A stretch of 64,000 nucleotides of DNA from SIG607 sp036307305 (GCA_036307305.1 JAXJXV010000023.1:1-64000); one strand, 5' to 3'; positions 7,600 through 16,098 are shown, numbered from the stretch's first letter. Notes: a model not told the origin generated them from the sequence alone. Numbers and translations: made by a program.

Positions 7600-7947
7600 T
7601 TATTTCGCGTCTTCCTTTAGTGTTTTACAACTTGCAATAAACATTCTTCTAATTCGACCGCAAAGGTTTCTGTGCTTTTTGTAGGTTTCCTCGTCAATAC
7701 CATTCGTATTGAATAATAACCGCAACCAACCCTCTGTTTCACTACATTCCTTGAGTGCGATTTCAAACTTTGAAAGCATATCCGCTTTGCTTTGTCCGTA
7801 ATTTGCTTCACGGATGTTTGCATAGACACTGCTTGAACTTTTACGGATTTGGAAAAGAGTGTTGGAGGATGCCTTTATATTTTGACAAAGTAATTCTATT
7901 TCGGTTGCTAGTTGTTCGGAATACATCAGCAAATAATTTTTCGACAT
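7600..7947 (-). CDS. Four-helix-bundle protein (S23 / Avd-like)
   Basis: 115 residues, almost entirely helical, with basic patches: YSEQLATEIELLCQNIK, LFQIRKSSSSVYANIREANY, KFEIALKECSETEGWLRLLF and YKKHRNLCGRIRRMFIASCK. This is the 23S-rRNA intervening-sequence protein family, which is also the fold of the Avd accessory protein of diversity-generating retroelements. No reverse transcriptase or variable repeat is near. The gene is enclosed by two hairpin arrays (7347-7549 and 7995-8171), as though gene and arrays form one element. The biochemical role of stand-alone members is not established; nucleic-acid binding is inferred from basic charge. Confidence 0.8.
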   Translation of the reverse strand: MSKNYLLMYSEQLATEIELLCQNIKASSNTLFQIRKSSSSVYANIREANYGQSKADMLSKFEIALKECSETEGWLRLLFNTNGIDEETYKKHRNLCGRIRRMFIASCKTLKEDAK

Positions 7948-7994
7948 ATAACCACTCCTTTCAAGAGAATTATACTACTTTTCCGGAAACAAAT

Positions 7995-8171
7995 CAAGGC
8001 AAAGCCTTGTATATCATCAATTCCGTAGGAATTGGATATCATCAACACGAAGTGTTGTATATCATCAAGCCGCAGGGGAAATGCACGCTGGCGCGTGATG
8101 AGATACAGCCCGAAGGGCTGATGATATGCACCGCACGTTGTGCGGCGATGATATGCCAAGCCTGCGGCTTG
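7995..8171. repeat. Right hairpin array beside the four-helix-bundle gene
   Basis: Seven hairpins with 5-7 bp stems and 3-4 base loops: 7995-8009, 8018-8034, 8043-8057, 8084-8097, 8106-8120, 8131-8145 and 8157-8171. The first are separated by the linker ATATCATCA, the last by its reverse complement TGATGATAT, with the switch around 8070-8100. Stem sequences differ completely from one hairpin to the next while the arms always match, so the pairing itself is conserved. Confidence 0.88.
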
Positions 8172-8175
8172 GATA

Positions 8176-8218
8176 AAAAAAGAAGTAACTTTTGGTAGAC
8201 AAAAGTTACTTCTTTTTT
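8176..8218 (-). terminator. Terminator of the tRNA-Met/tRNA-Glu unit
   Basis: An 18-bp perfect stem (8176-8193 with 8201-8218) lies immediately after the minus-strand tRNA-Glu, overlapping its CCA by one base, and has a run of T on the minus strand. Confidence 0.85.
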
Positions 8219-8293
8219 GGTGACCCGGACGAGATTCGAACTCGTGTTACCGCCGTGAAAGGGCGGTGTCTTAGGCCTCTTGACCACCGGGCC
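8218..8293 (-). tRNA. tRNA-Glu(TTC)
   Basis: 76 nt with encoded CCA. The anticodon arm CCGCC-CTTTCAC-GGCGG gives TTC; the acceptor stem GGCCCGG/CCGGGTC and the T loop TTCGAAT are normal. Confidence 0.95.
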
Positions 8294-8298
8294 GAATT

Positions 8299-8375
8299 TG
8301 GTGGCGATAGTGGGACTTGAACCTACGACACCGCGGGTATGAACCGCGTGCTCTAGCCAACTGAGCTATATCGCC
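8299..8375 (-). tRNA. tRNA-Met(CAT), elongator type
   Basis: 77 nt with encoded CCA. The anticodon arm CGCGG-TTCATAC-CCGCG gives CAT. Base pair G1-C72 argues against an initiator tRNA; a CAT tRNA later modified to read Ile codons cannot be excluded by eye. It lies five bases upstream of tRNA-Glu in the same unit. Confidence 0.92.
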
Positions 8376-8609
8376 ATTTTAATCGCCACATCGCGTGACC
8401 TTGACATTATAACAACTAAGTATTAGTTTGTCAAGTGTTTTTTTGAAAATTCTTATGCTCTGTGCCTTTGTCAAAAAAATCTTGATTATATAATGTAAGT
8501 ATAGTATACTTATACTGTATGAATTTATAGTTTGTTTACAATTTAGAAAAAATTTTGTTGTAAACTGTAAAAAGCATTTAAGATAAGTTAAAAAGAAGGA
8601 GTGTTTCTA

Positions 8610-9638
8610 ATGATTGAAGTATCTGGCCTTAGCAAACGCTACGGAAACCATCTTGCTGTAAAAGATGCAAACTTCAGCATTAAAAAGGGCGAGGTTGTAG
8701 GTTTTCTCGGACCTAACGGTGCGGGTAAATCCACAATAATGAATATACTTACGGGTTATCTCTCGCTGACACAGGGAAAGGTTGAAATTGACGGTTTTGA
8801 TATTATGACAGACCCTGAACTTGCTAAAAAGAGAATCGGCTATTTGCCTGAGATTCCGCCTCTTTATCTTGATATGACGGTCAGGGAGTATCTTTATTTT
8901 ATTTATGACCTTAAAAAAGTTAAATTCCCCAAAGAACCGCATATTGACGAGATTATAAAACTTGTGAGAATCACTGAGGTTGAGGAAAGACTTATAAAGA
9001 ATCTTTCTAAAGGTTACAGACAGCGTGTAGGTATTGCAGGCGCCCTTGTTGGCAATCCCGACGTACTTATTCTGGACGAGCCTACCGTTGGTCTTGACCC
9101 CAAGCAGATAATTGAAATCAGAGAGCTTATTTCAAAGCTTGGAAGAAACCACACCATTATTCTTTCCTCTCACATACTTTCAGAGGTACAGGCGGTATGT
9201 AAGCGTGTTATTATCATTAACCGCGGTAATATAATTGCTGACGATACACCTGAAAATCTTTCAAAGGCTCTTTCCAGCGACCATTCTCTTATTGCAAGAG
9301 TTATGGGTAAGAGCGAAGACGTTGAGGCTGCCATCAACAGCGTAAGAAACGTATACAGCATTGAATGTCTGGGTGAGCTTGAGGCAGGTAGTAAGGATTA
9401 CAGAATCGTTCCTGCTGACAACTGCGATATCAGAGGAGAGCTTATTAAGCGTCTTGCCGAAAAGAACAAGCTGACCTTACTCTCCCTTACAAGCAACGCT
9501 CTTACTCTTGAGCAAATATTCCTGCGTCTTACAGGCGAAGACGATATGGGTAACTTCTTTAAAGAGGAACAGCCCGTTGAACAGACTGTTGAAGAAGAGG
9601 AAACCTATGAAACCGATGAAAGCGAGGAGGAAAACTGA
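8610..9638 (+). CDS. ABC transporter ATP-binding subunit (GldA-like)
   Basis: 342 residues from ATG 8610, preceded by AAGGAG at 8596-8601. Walker A GPNGAGKS is at 34-41, signature LSKGY at 132-136, Walker B DVLILDEP at 151-158 and the switch histidine at 188. The tail ends in a strongly acidic stretch (from EEQPVEQ) absent from ordinary ABC-2 ATPases. It is the first of four tightly packed genes with permease, GldG-like and DUF4340 partners, a set related to the gliding-motility ABC complex of Bacteroidota but of unknown cargo in Firmicutes. The 234 bases upstream hold AT-rich sequence with TATAAT at 8489-8494 and an imperfect inverted repeat (GTTTACA/TGTAAAC, 8533-8565). Confidence 0.92.
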   Translation: MIEVSGLSKRYGNHLAVKDANFSIKKGEVVGFLGPNGAGKSTIMNILTGYLSLTQGKVEIDGFDIMTDPELAKKRIGYLPEIPPLYLDMTVREYLYFIYDLKKVKFPKEPHIDEIIKLVRITEVEERLIKNLSKGYRQRVGIAGALVGNPDVLILDEPTVGLDPKQIIEIRELISKLGRNHTIILSSHILSEVQAVCKRVIIINRGNIIADDTPENLSKALSSDHSLIARVMGKSEDVEAAINSVRNVYSIECLGELEAGSKDYRIVPADNCDIRGELIKRLAEKNKLTLLSLTSNALTLEQIFLRLTGEDDMGNFFKEEQPVEQTVEEEETYETDESEEEN

Positions 9639-10342
9639 TGACAGCAATTTATAAAAGAGAAATGAAATCCTATTTTACTTCTCTTATTACTTATTTCTTC
9701 TTTGCCGTATTCTTTGCGGTACAGGGACTTTTATTCAGCTTCCTTTATGAAAACGGAAGCACAATGGTCTTTGCAATTCCCTTTGCATATCCTATGTATC
9801 TGACGGTATTTCTCATTCCTCTTCTCACAATGAGAACCATAAGCGAGGATAAACGTCAGAAGGTTGACCAGGTTCTTCTTACTGCTCCCGTTAAGGTATC
9901 TGACGTTGTGCTTGGTAAATTCTTTGCCTGTCTGAGTGTTTACGGCATTGCAATTTCTCCCTTGTTCATTTATCAGATAGTGGTTGCATATTTTGCAAAC
10001 GTTAACTGGCTCCTTTTCATCTACGCTATTCTGGGAACTATGCTTTTAGGCGCTACTCTTATAGCCTGTGGCATTTTCATTTCTTCTCTTACGGAAAGCA
10101 CAGCGCTTGCCGCAGTTCTGACCATCGGCGCAAATATCGTGCTTATGTTTATAAACTCAATTATTTCTATGACGGGTATCCAGTGGCTTGAAGAGATAAC
10201 CGACGCGGTTGCTCTTATGGACAGATACGCTGCCTTTGCCGACGGTGTATTCAGTATTCCCGACGTTATCTATTATCTCACTTATATTGTTGTGTTTATA
10301 TTCCTTACCGTAAGAAGCGTTGAAAAACGCAGATGGTCTTAA
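9638..10342 (+). CDS. ABC-2 type permease (GldF-like)
   Basis: Integral membrane subunit of 234 residues with about six hydrophobic segments, beginning SLITYFFFAVFFAVQGLLF and ending IYYLTYIVVFIFLTVRSVEK. The segment MRTISEDKRQKVDQVLLTAPV is the cytoplasmic coupling region typical of ABC-2 permeases. Its start codon overlaps the ATPase stop by one base, so the two are translationally coupled. Substrate is not predictable from the sequence. Confidence 0.9.
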   Translation: MTAIYKREMKSYFTSLITYFFFAVFFAVQGLLFSFLYENGSTMVFAIPFAYPMYLTVFLIPLLTMRTISEDKRQKVDQVLLTAPVKVSDVVLGKFFACLSVYGIAISPLFIYQIVVAYFANVNWLLFIYAILGTMLLGATLIACGIFISSLTESTALAAVLTIGANIVLMFINSIISMTGIQWLEEITDAVALMDRYAAFADGVFSIPDVIYYLTYIVVFIFLTVRSVEKRRWS

Positions 10343-10362
10343 AGAAAAGGAGGACTAAGAAA

Positions 10363-12003
10363 ATGAATGATAAATTCAATAAAAACTTAAGTTCCGTGCT
10401 TTCTTTCTTCCCCCGTCTTTTTAAGGCTGTTTTCGGAAGCAAAAGCGAAAAGGTAAAAAACAAGCACCTCTTTAAGCGCGGCGGTTACGCCATTGCAATT
10501 ATAGCTCTTGTTATTGCAGTATCCATTATACTCAACGTTTTAGTAGGACTTCTTGCAAATCGCGTTACTCTCGAATTTGATATGACAACCGACAAGAAGA
10601 ACTCTATAAGCGCTGATAACGCTGAGTATCTTAAAACCGTAAACAGAGACGTAAAGATTTACGTACTGGCTCCTGATGCTGAAAGCTATCATAGCGGCGG
10701 AATGGCACAGGCGGCGCAGACGAATATGTTCTATGCAAATACCAGCGATTATTATTTCCAGACTACCGTTCTTCTTGAACAGTATGAAAAGCTTAATAAC
10801 AAAATTGATATAGAGTATATCGACCCCAACGGTACCGAGGTTGGCGCTATCGTAAGTAAATACGGCGTTAATTACACCTACGGTGATATTATCGTTACCT
10901 GTGATTTTGAAGAGGATGGCAACAAGTTTGAAAACAAACGCTCCCTTACTCTCGTAGACGTATATACCTATGAGGAAAATACCGAATATGCCGCAATGGG
11001 CATTACTATGTATGAAATCAACGGTAGCTGTCTTGAAACCAATCTTACCAGCGCTATTGCCACTGTAACAAGCACACAGACTCTTAACGTGGGCGTTATT
11101 ACCTCTCACAGCAGTAGCGGTATTTACGACTACTATACCAAGCTTCTCAAGATGAATAACTTTGAGGTGACCGAAATTACCGATACCCTTATTACCTCTA
11201 TTTCTTCTGATTTTGACGTTGTGGTTCTTGCCGCGCCTAATAAGGATTTTGCAACGGAAGAGCTTACCGCAATAAGCAAATATCTTGAAAATGACGGACA
11301 GCTTGGTAAAAATTTCGTGTTCTACGGTGATTCCTCTTACCAGAGTCTGCCTAACCTTTATAATTTCCTTGCAGAATGGGGTATAACCGTTGAGTCGGGT
11401 ATTGTATTTGAAACTTCAGACAGCTTCAGAGGTACCGACTACTCAACCTATATAAGCCTTTCTGCAACCAACGACCTTAACTTCCTTGATGCAGGCAGCT
11501 ACTATGCAAGTGGCTATAACATTGCTATGCGCGAAACAGGAAGCGGTTATGCGGGAAGAGAAACACAGACCCTTCTCACCACTAATGGAACAAGCGTTAT
11601 TATGCCTATTGATAGCGATAATACCGTAGCTCCCAACTCGGATGCAGAAAAAAGAAAACTTGCTTCCTGTATCCTTTCCAGAGAGTCAGAGTTCGTTGAC
11701 AACGTTGCAGTAGAGAGTAACCTTATTGCTTTCTCCAGCGTGGACTTCATTAATGAAACCTATGCCTTAAGCTACGGCTCTGTTATGGATTATGATTCTC
11801 TTAACGTTGACCTGCTCAGAAGTGTAACAGGCTCAGACAAGGCAGAAATTGTGTTTGACGTTAAAACCATTGAGGAGACCAGTGAGCTTTACGTTGTATC
11901 CAGTGCTTCTGCAAAGGTTATGAGAGTAATATTTGCCGCTGTTATCCCCGTTGCAATTCTTGTACTTGCTTTCGTTATATTCTTCAGAAGGAGAAACAAA
12001 TAA
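10363..12003 (+). CDS. GldG-like ABC-associated extracytoplasmic protein
   Basis: 546 residues from ATG 10363; AAGGAGG at 10347-10353 fixes the start. One transmembrane helix near the N-terminus (AIAIIALVIAVSIILNVLVG), a large extracytoplasmic domain with the GldG/ABC_transp_aux pattern (TTDKKNSISADNAEYLKTV, then YYTKLLKMNNFEVTEITDTL and VVVLAAPNKDFA), and a C-terminal helix (IFAAVIPVAILVLAFVIFF) with a basic tail. The family is the auxiliary part of ABC-2 complexes in gliding bacteria. It sits directly after the permease and before DUF4340, as in other Clostridia. Confidence 0.85.
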   Translation: MNDKFNKNLSSVLSFFPRLFKAVFGSKSEKVKNKHLFKRGGYAIAIIALVIAVSIILNVLVGLLANRVTLEFDMTTDKKNSISADNAEYLKTVNRDVKIYVLAPDAESYHSGGMAQAAQTNMFYANTSDYYFQTTVLLEQYEKLNNKIDIEYIDPNGTEVGAIVSKYGVNYTYGDIIVTCDFEEDGNKFENKRSLTLVDVYTYEENTEYAAMGITMYEINGSCLETNLTSAIATVTSTQTLNVGVITSHSSSGIYDYYTKLLKMNNFEVTEITDTLITSISSDFDVVVLAAPNKDFATEELTAISKYLENDGQLGKNFVFYGDSSYQSLPNLYNFLAEWGITVESGIVFETSDSFRGTDYSTYISLSATNDLNFLDAGSYYASGYNIAMRETGSGYAGRETQTLLTTNGTSVIMPIDSDNTVAPNSDAEKRKLASCILSRESEFVDNVAVESNLIAFSSVDFINETYALSYGSVMDYDSLNVDLLRSVTGSDKAEIVFDVKTIEETSELYVVSSASAKVMRVIFAAVIPVAILVLAFVIFFRRRNK

Positions 12004-13529
12004 TGGAAGTAAATAATAAAAAGGAAATAATGGAGTCGGCAAATGAGGAGTCTACCATATTTGCTGCTCCCAGTGAGCATATTGATAAGGGTGTTTCTTC
12101 TAAGCACTCGCTTCTTAAAAAAATCATTGCCGCCGTACTTTGCGTAGCAGTTCTTGCAGGCGCTACCGTTGCGGTTGTAAAGCTTATTCCCGAAAAGGAA
12201 ATAGAAGAAATCGGTATGAATCAGGGAGAGGCTGTGCTTAACGTAGACCCGACACAGATAACAAAGATTACCGTTACTCATTCCACAGCCACTTTGGTGC
12301 TCACCTCTGCTATGGTTGAGAATGACGACAAGAAACTTGAACAGCAGTGGACTCTTGAGGGCTATGATAACAGTCTTATTGACCAAACCTCTCTGGCTCA
12401 GATTGCTTCCTACGCTGCGGTGCTTACCTCTTACGGTGAGTATGAGGACGTAGAAAACGAGCTTTACGGAATGGGTGAGCCTAAAATAACCGTTACTGTT
12501 GAAGGTACGGCAGGTGACCCATATACAATAAAGGTAGGTAACGATACTGCCGACGGCGTTTATTCGTACGTATCTCTTTCCACACAGCCTGACAAGATTT
12601 ACGTGGTTAATTCGGGTACTATGAAGGGCTTTGTGGTTGAGCCCTTAGACCTTGCAATAAGCACGGCAATTCCAAAGATTGAAAAAACCGATAATAACGC
12701 AAAGTATTTCGACTCGGAAGGAAAGCTGTATAGCTTTGATACCCTTACTATTTCGGGTAGTCGTTTTGATAAGAAGCTTGTATTCAAGCCCAATACACAG
12801 GGTGAATTCAGTGACTATGCGACCTATATTTGTACCTCTCCGCTTCTGAGAGTTGCGCAGGGCGTAGAAGACGTAACCGAAATGTTCACAAACGGCGTTG
12901 CGGCTTCAGGTGTAGTTTGCTTCGACCAGTCGGCTGAGAATATAAAGAAATTCGGTCTTGATAATCCTCAGTGGGTTATAACCCTTAGCGTTGCGGGAGA
13001 GCAGTATACCTATCGTATTACCGCTACCGATGATACAAATACCGAATTTTTCGTAGCGTCCTCTACCGACAAGATGATAAGAACGGTTACCGTTTCAAAT
13101 CTTGCATTTATAAGCTATGAAGAAAAGGACTTCTATCTCGGCTTTATGGCTCTTGAGTCTATAAAGGAAATCGGACAGTTCGTTCTTTCTGGTGATATCA
13201 ACGCTACTTTTGATATTACCTATGATGAAGATAATGAGAAATATATCGTTAAAAACGACGGTAACGTATTGGAAGACGAGGCGTTTCAGAATTTCTACGC
13301 TGAATTCGTACAGGTAACAGCTATTGATTATAACACTGTTAGTACAAGCGCAAAGCCGTCGCTGACCATCGTTATGAAGCATAATAACGATACCGACGAT
13401 ACCGTGCTGACCTTTACAAAAATCAGCGATTCCCGTTATCAGTACACCTCTGGCGGACACGCAATGGGACAGATACCGTCTTCTTCCTATGACCGACTTC
13501 TCCGACTTGTACAGAAGCTTATTCCTTAG
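12003..13529 (+). CDS. DUF4340 domain membrane protein
   Basis: 508 residues with one N-terminal membrane helix (LLKKIIAAVLCVAVLAGATV) and a long extracytoplasmic beta-rich part containing the repeated DUF4340 pattern (NQGEAVLNVDPTQITKITVT, later ENIKKFGLDNPQWVITLSV). ATG overlaps the GldG-like stop by one base. The protein is the fourth member of the GldA-F-G set; the family has no defined biochemical role. It probably forms a lattice or adaptor with the GldG-like protein outside the membrane, which is inference from shared topology and coupling. Confidence 0.85.
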   Translation: MEVNNKKEIMESANEESTIFAAPSEHIDKGVSSKHSLLKKIIAAVLCVAVLAGATVAVVKLIPEKEIEEIGMNQGEAVLNVDPTQITKITVTHSTATLVLTSAMVENDDKKLEQQWTLEGYDNSLIDQTSLAQIASYAAVLTSYGEYEDVENELYGMGEPKITVTVEGTAGDPYTIKVGNDTADGVYSYVSLSTQPDKIYVVNSGTMKGFVVEPLDLAISTAIPKIEKTDNNAKYFDSEGKLYSFDTLTISGSRFDKKLVFKPNTQGEFSDYATYICTSPLLRVAQGVEDVTEMFTNGVAASGVVCFDQSAENIKKFGLDNPQWVITLSVAGEQYTYRITATDDTNTEFFVASSTDKMIRTVTVSNLAFISYEEKDFYLGFMALESIKEIGQFVLSGDINATFDITYDEDNEKYIVKNDGNVLEDEAFQNFYAEFVQVTAIDYNTVSTSAKPSLTIVMKHNNDTDDTVLTFTKISDSRYQYTSGGHAMGQIPSSSYDRLLRLVQKLIP

Positions 13530-13533
13530 GGGG

Positions 13534-13660
13534 TAGGGGCGGAAAACAATTCCGCCCCTACTAACATACAATATAATCTTTACTGATAGTTTGTAGGAGG
13601 ATTTGTTTTCCTCCCGCAAATTTTCAGCAAAACAAAATGGGCGGACAAGAAGTCCGCCCT
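13534..13660. repeat. Dispersed hairpin repeat, copy A (three hairpins)
   Basis: Hairpins at 13534-13560 (TAGGGGCGGA arms), about 13596-13615 (GGAGGA arms) and 13639-13659 (GGGCGGAC arms, loop AAGAA). They separate the ABC cluster from the convergent SLOG gene and may end both transcripts. The same hairpins recur at 16069, 18459, 18508, 19094, 45300 and 48150. Confidence 0.8.
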
Positions 13661-13687
13661 TACTTATGTTCAGTATAATTTTTATAT

Positions 13688-14185
13688 TTACATATCTATT
13701 TTTTTCTGTTTATCGGCAAGGTTAACAATGGTGAGACCGTTTTTTTGCGCATACTTTACGGTATACGCCGTGCCTCCGTTGATTTGAGTCAGGTAACAAA
13801 CGGCAACACTGCTCTCATCTACAAGGGCGCGGTTTCTTACCTGCATACAGCCTCTGAAATAATGCTCACTTGTATAAACAACCTCGTCAGCCTTAGATTT
13901 TATATCTTCATATACATCCTTATCCTCTTGTTGCCATTTAGCAGTTTGGTTTAAACAGGGAAGCACAAGAGTAAGCTTTATATGAGGATATATTTTTTTC
14001 AGACTCAACACAGTCTGCGCACAGATTGTATCGAAACCTAAAGCGCCACCTGCTCTGAAATAAGAGATACCGTTTTCAATAAGGGAAACAAGAGTATCGT
14101 TAAGCTCTAATTTCAAGCGGTCAAGGTCATCCTCTGGAATTGCGCGGTGTCCTGTAAAGCAACAGGTATGTAATTTATTTTGCAT
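13688..14185 (-). CDS. SLOG-superfamily protein (DUF1273/YpsA-like)
   Basis: 165 residues with the YpsA/DUF1273 hallmarks: CCFTGHRAIP at the N-terminus, FRAGGALGFDTICA near residue 43 (the nucleotide-binding glycine motif) and ADEVVYTSEHYFRGCMQVRN later. SLOG proteins bind nucleotides or nucleotide-derived signals; B. subtilis YpsA influences cell division, but no activity is settled for this branch. The gene overlaps the end of the acyltransferase-like gene by 11 bases, implying one operon. No partner effector domain is fused. Confidence 0.85.
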   Translation of the reverse strand: MQNKLHTCCFTGHRAIPEDDLDRLKLELNDTLVSLIENGISYFRAGGALGFDTICAQTVLSLKKIYPHIKLTLVLPCLNQTAKWQQEDKDVYEDIKSKADEVVYTSEHYFRGCMQVRNRALVDESSVAVCYLTQINGGTAYTVKYAQKNGLTIVNLADKQKKIDM

Positions 14186-15047
14186 TTTTCTTTTTGCTGT
14201 CCTCTCTGTAAGGCACCTCTTTTATAGCGGCTTCATTTCTTACCTCAAGAAGCTCAGGGTGTTCAAGATATTTTCTGAATTGTCTGAAAGCCTTTGCAAA
14301 ATAATAGCCCGAACAAATTCTTTCATCCATAACGCAACCGAAAGGAATGCATTTAACAAATTCGATTTCACCGTCAGCCTTTCTCTTAGCAACCTCTCTT
14401 GAGTTACCCATAGCAAGAAATACGCTGGTAGTACCGAAATTGTAAATGTGATGGAAGATATGATTTGTTCTTATACTTGCAAGGTTTGTGATACCCATAC
14501 TTGCGTGGAAAGGACTGGCGTCAACAATAGAATAAGGAAGAAGTCCGTGTTTATCCATAAATTTGAAAATACGAACGCCGATATTAAGCAGACCCGGAAT
14601 TCTCAGCAGGGTAGAAACAAGCTTATCGGTTTTGTTATTGTCGCCTTTTTCGCGGTTGGTATTTACGTAAGCGTTGATTTTGTCGTTGACCTCAAATACG
14701 GTATCGGCAGGGTCAAGCTTTATTTTGGACATAGTGCCGTTATCGGCACCTGCTTTAAGCACAACCATAGAAACGGCAAGTTCTCTTCTTGCATAAATTT
14801 TGCGGTTTACAATAAAACGGTTAAGCAAAGGAAACTCGCCAACAATTCTTGCATAAGCCGCAATAACAAGAGAAAGGTGGCTAAGCACGATGCCTTCCTT
14901 TCGCTTATCGTTAAGATATCTTTGCATAGGCTCTGCAGGGATATCCAATTCAATAAAGTTAAGAGCGTCATTACGCTCAACCATTATGTGCGGAACAACA
15001 GCGTATTCTGCATCGTCGCTTTTGACTATCTTTCCGTCAGCTCTCAT
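14175..15047 (-). CDS. CAT/E2-fold acyltransferase-like protein with altered active site
   Basis: 290 residues from ATG 15047; AGGAG at 15055-15059 lies inside a longer open frame and fixes this start. The fold is that of the 2-oxoacid dehydrogenase E2 catalytic domain / chloramphenicol acetyltransferase without lipoyl or E1-binding parts. Near the C-terminus, where E2 enzymes have DHRxxDG, this protein has DERICSG, so both the catalytic His and the Asp are replaced. It may be an altered acyltransferase or a binding protein. No pyruvate dehydrogenase genes are near, and the co-transcribed SLOG gene gives no obvious pathway. Confidence 0.75.
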   Translation of the reverse strand: MRADGKIVKSDDAEYAVVPHIMVERNDALNFIELDIPAEPMQRYLNDKRKEGIVLSHLSLVIAAYARIVGEFPLLNRFIVNRKIYARRELAVSMVVLKAGADNGTMSKIKLDPADTVFEVNDKINAYVNTNREKGDNNKTDKLVSTLLRIPGLLNIGVRIFKFMDKHGLLPYSIVDASPFHASMGITNLASIRTNHIFHHIYNFGTTSVFLAMGNSREVAKRKADGEIEFVKCIPFGCVMDERICSGYYFAKAFRQFRKYLEHPELLEVRNEAAIKEVPYREDSKKKNAK

Positions 15048-15130
15048 AATAAAACTCCTCAAATTTTATTTCCCTAATACAATAAGGATACTACAAATAT
15101 GCCGCAAAGTCAAATAAAATGTCGAAAAAT

Positions 15131-15194
15131 GTTGAACATTCAACCTTTAAACGTACAATAACTACTTGATTTGTAAAGAAAAAAATGTTATAAT
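15131..15194 (+). promoter_or_regulatory. Promoter and palindrome of the XRE membrane regulator
   Basis: TTGATT at 15166-15171, a 17-base spacer and TATAAT at 15189-15194. Upstream, GTTGAA-CA-TTCAAC (15131-15144) is a perfect dyad that may be an operator for the divergent or downstream gene. Confidence 0.65.
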
Positions 15195-15215
15195 TTTAAA
15201 AAAGGAGGTGGCAAT

Positions 15216-15806
15216 TTGGAGGATTTAAAACAGATAATAGCCGGTAATATTCAGGAGCTGAGAAAAGAAAAGAAAATGACGCAAAACGACCTTGCGGCTC
15301 TCGTTAATTATACCGATAAGGCTGTGTCAAAATGGGAGAGAGGGGAATCCTTGCCCGATATAATCGCCTTAAAGCAAATTGCCGACACCTTCTGTGTTCC
15401 CGTGGATTATCTCCTTACTGCCGAGCATACCGAATATAAAAAGGCTAAAAAGGAAAGAAAAATAAAGAAAAAATTTAACCGCAGAATTATAACCTACATA
15501 GCAGTGGTGCTTGTCTGGCTTGTGGCGATTTTCGTTTATATGAACATTGATCTTTTCAGTAAAAACACACTTAACTGGCTTGTTTTCCTTTATGCCGTTC
15601 CCGCCTCTGCGGTGGTGAGCCTTATATTTAATTCTATATGGGGAAACAGGCGTATAAATTACATTATAATTTCTATTATATTGTGGAGTGTACTTGCCGC
15701 AGTTTACGTTACACTGTTTTGTTTTTCCTATAACGTGTGGTTGCTGTTTTTACTTGGTATACCGGGACAGATAATAGTTTACCTGTGGTCACGGCTGAAA
15801 GTATAG
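15216..15806 (+). CDS. XRE-family regulator with membrane domain
   Basis: 196 residues starting at TTG 15216, fixed by AAAGGAGGTG five bases upstream. Residues 1-68 are an XRE DNA-binding domain (NIQELRKEKKMTQNDLAALV, KAVSKWERGESLPDI, FCVPVDYLL). A lysine-rich linker (KKAKKERKIKKKFNRR) leads to about four transmembrane helices in residues 88-190. Such fusions are common in Clostridia and probably tie transcription to a membrane state. Targets are unknown; the nearby GTTGAACATTCAAC dyad could be its own operator. Confidence 0.85.
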   Translation: MEDLKQIIAGNIQELRKEKKMTQNDLAALVNYTDKAVSKWERGESLPDIIALKQIADTFCVPVDYLLTAEHTEYKKAKKERKIKKKFNRRIITYIAVVLVWLVAIFVYMNIDLFSKNTLNWLVFLYAVPASAVVSLIFNSIWGNRRINYIIISIILWSVLAAVYVTLFCFSYNVWLLFLLGIPGQIIVYLWSRLKV

Positions 15807-15809
15807 CTA

Positions 15810-15838
15810 TTGATTTTTTTAAAAAAGTATGGTATACT
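15810..15838 (+). promoter_or_regulatory. Promoter of the small membrane protein gene
   Basis: TTGATT at 15810-15815, 17-base spacer and TATACT at 15833-15838, starting just after the stop codon of the XRE regulator. GGGAGG at 15859-15864 follows as ribosome binding site. Confidence 0.7.
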
Positions 15839-15871
15839 AACAAAAATGATGAATTTAAGGGAGGAAACGTT

Positions 15872-16054
15872 ATGAAAGAATTAACTCTTACTCAGAAGAT
15901 TTTAATTGCTACGGGCGCAGTTGTAATTGCAGGCGCCGCCGCTGTAGGTGTTGCCGCGCTCATCAAAAAGAGAAAAGAAATGACAGGCGAAATTAAGGAG
16001 CTTGTTATTGATTCTGATGAAATCGAAGAAATCGAAGAAGAAACAGAAGAATAA
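15872..16054 (+). CDS. Small single-pass membrane protein
   Basis: 60 residues from ATG 15872, with GGGAGG at 15859-15864. One alanine/valine-rich transmembrane helix (LIATGAVVIAGAAAVGVAAL) is followed by a basic patch KKRKE and a very acidic tail (ELVIDSDEIEEIEEETEE). It has its own promoter and terminator, so it is a separate transcript. No family recognised. The Lys-then-Glu tail suggests a cytoplasmic C-terminus. Confidence 0.7.
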   Translation: MKELTLTQKILIATGAVVIAGAAAVGVAALIKKRKEMTGEIKELVIDSDEIEEIEEETEE

Positions 16055-16068
16055 AAATAAACACAGGC

Positions 16069-16098
16069 AAAGGGGCGGACAAGAAGTCCGCCCCTTTT
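16069..16098 (+). terminator. Terminator, also a copy of the dispersed hairpin
   Basis: Perfect 12-bp stem AAAGGGGCGGAC (16069-16080) with 16086-16097, loop AAGAA, then T-rich sequence. The stem and loop match the third hairpin at 13639-13659, so the dispersed repeat supplies this terminator. Confidence 0.85.

Noticed and set aside
7600..7947. Diversity-generating retroelement (Avd-like gene)
   Set aside because: The protein has the Avd fold class, but there is no reverse transcriptase and no template or variable repeat near it.
7995..8171. CRISPR array
   Set aside because: The short repeated linker and varying inserts look array-like, but each insert is a perfect hairpin, the linker is about 9 bases and inverts mid-way, and no cas genes are near.
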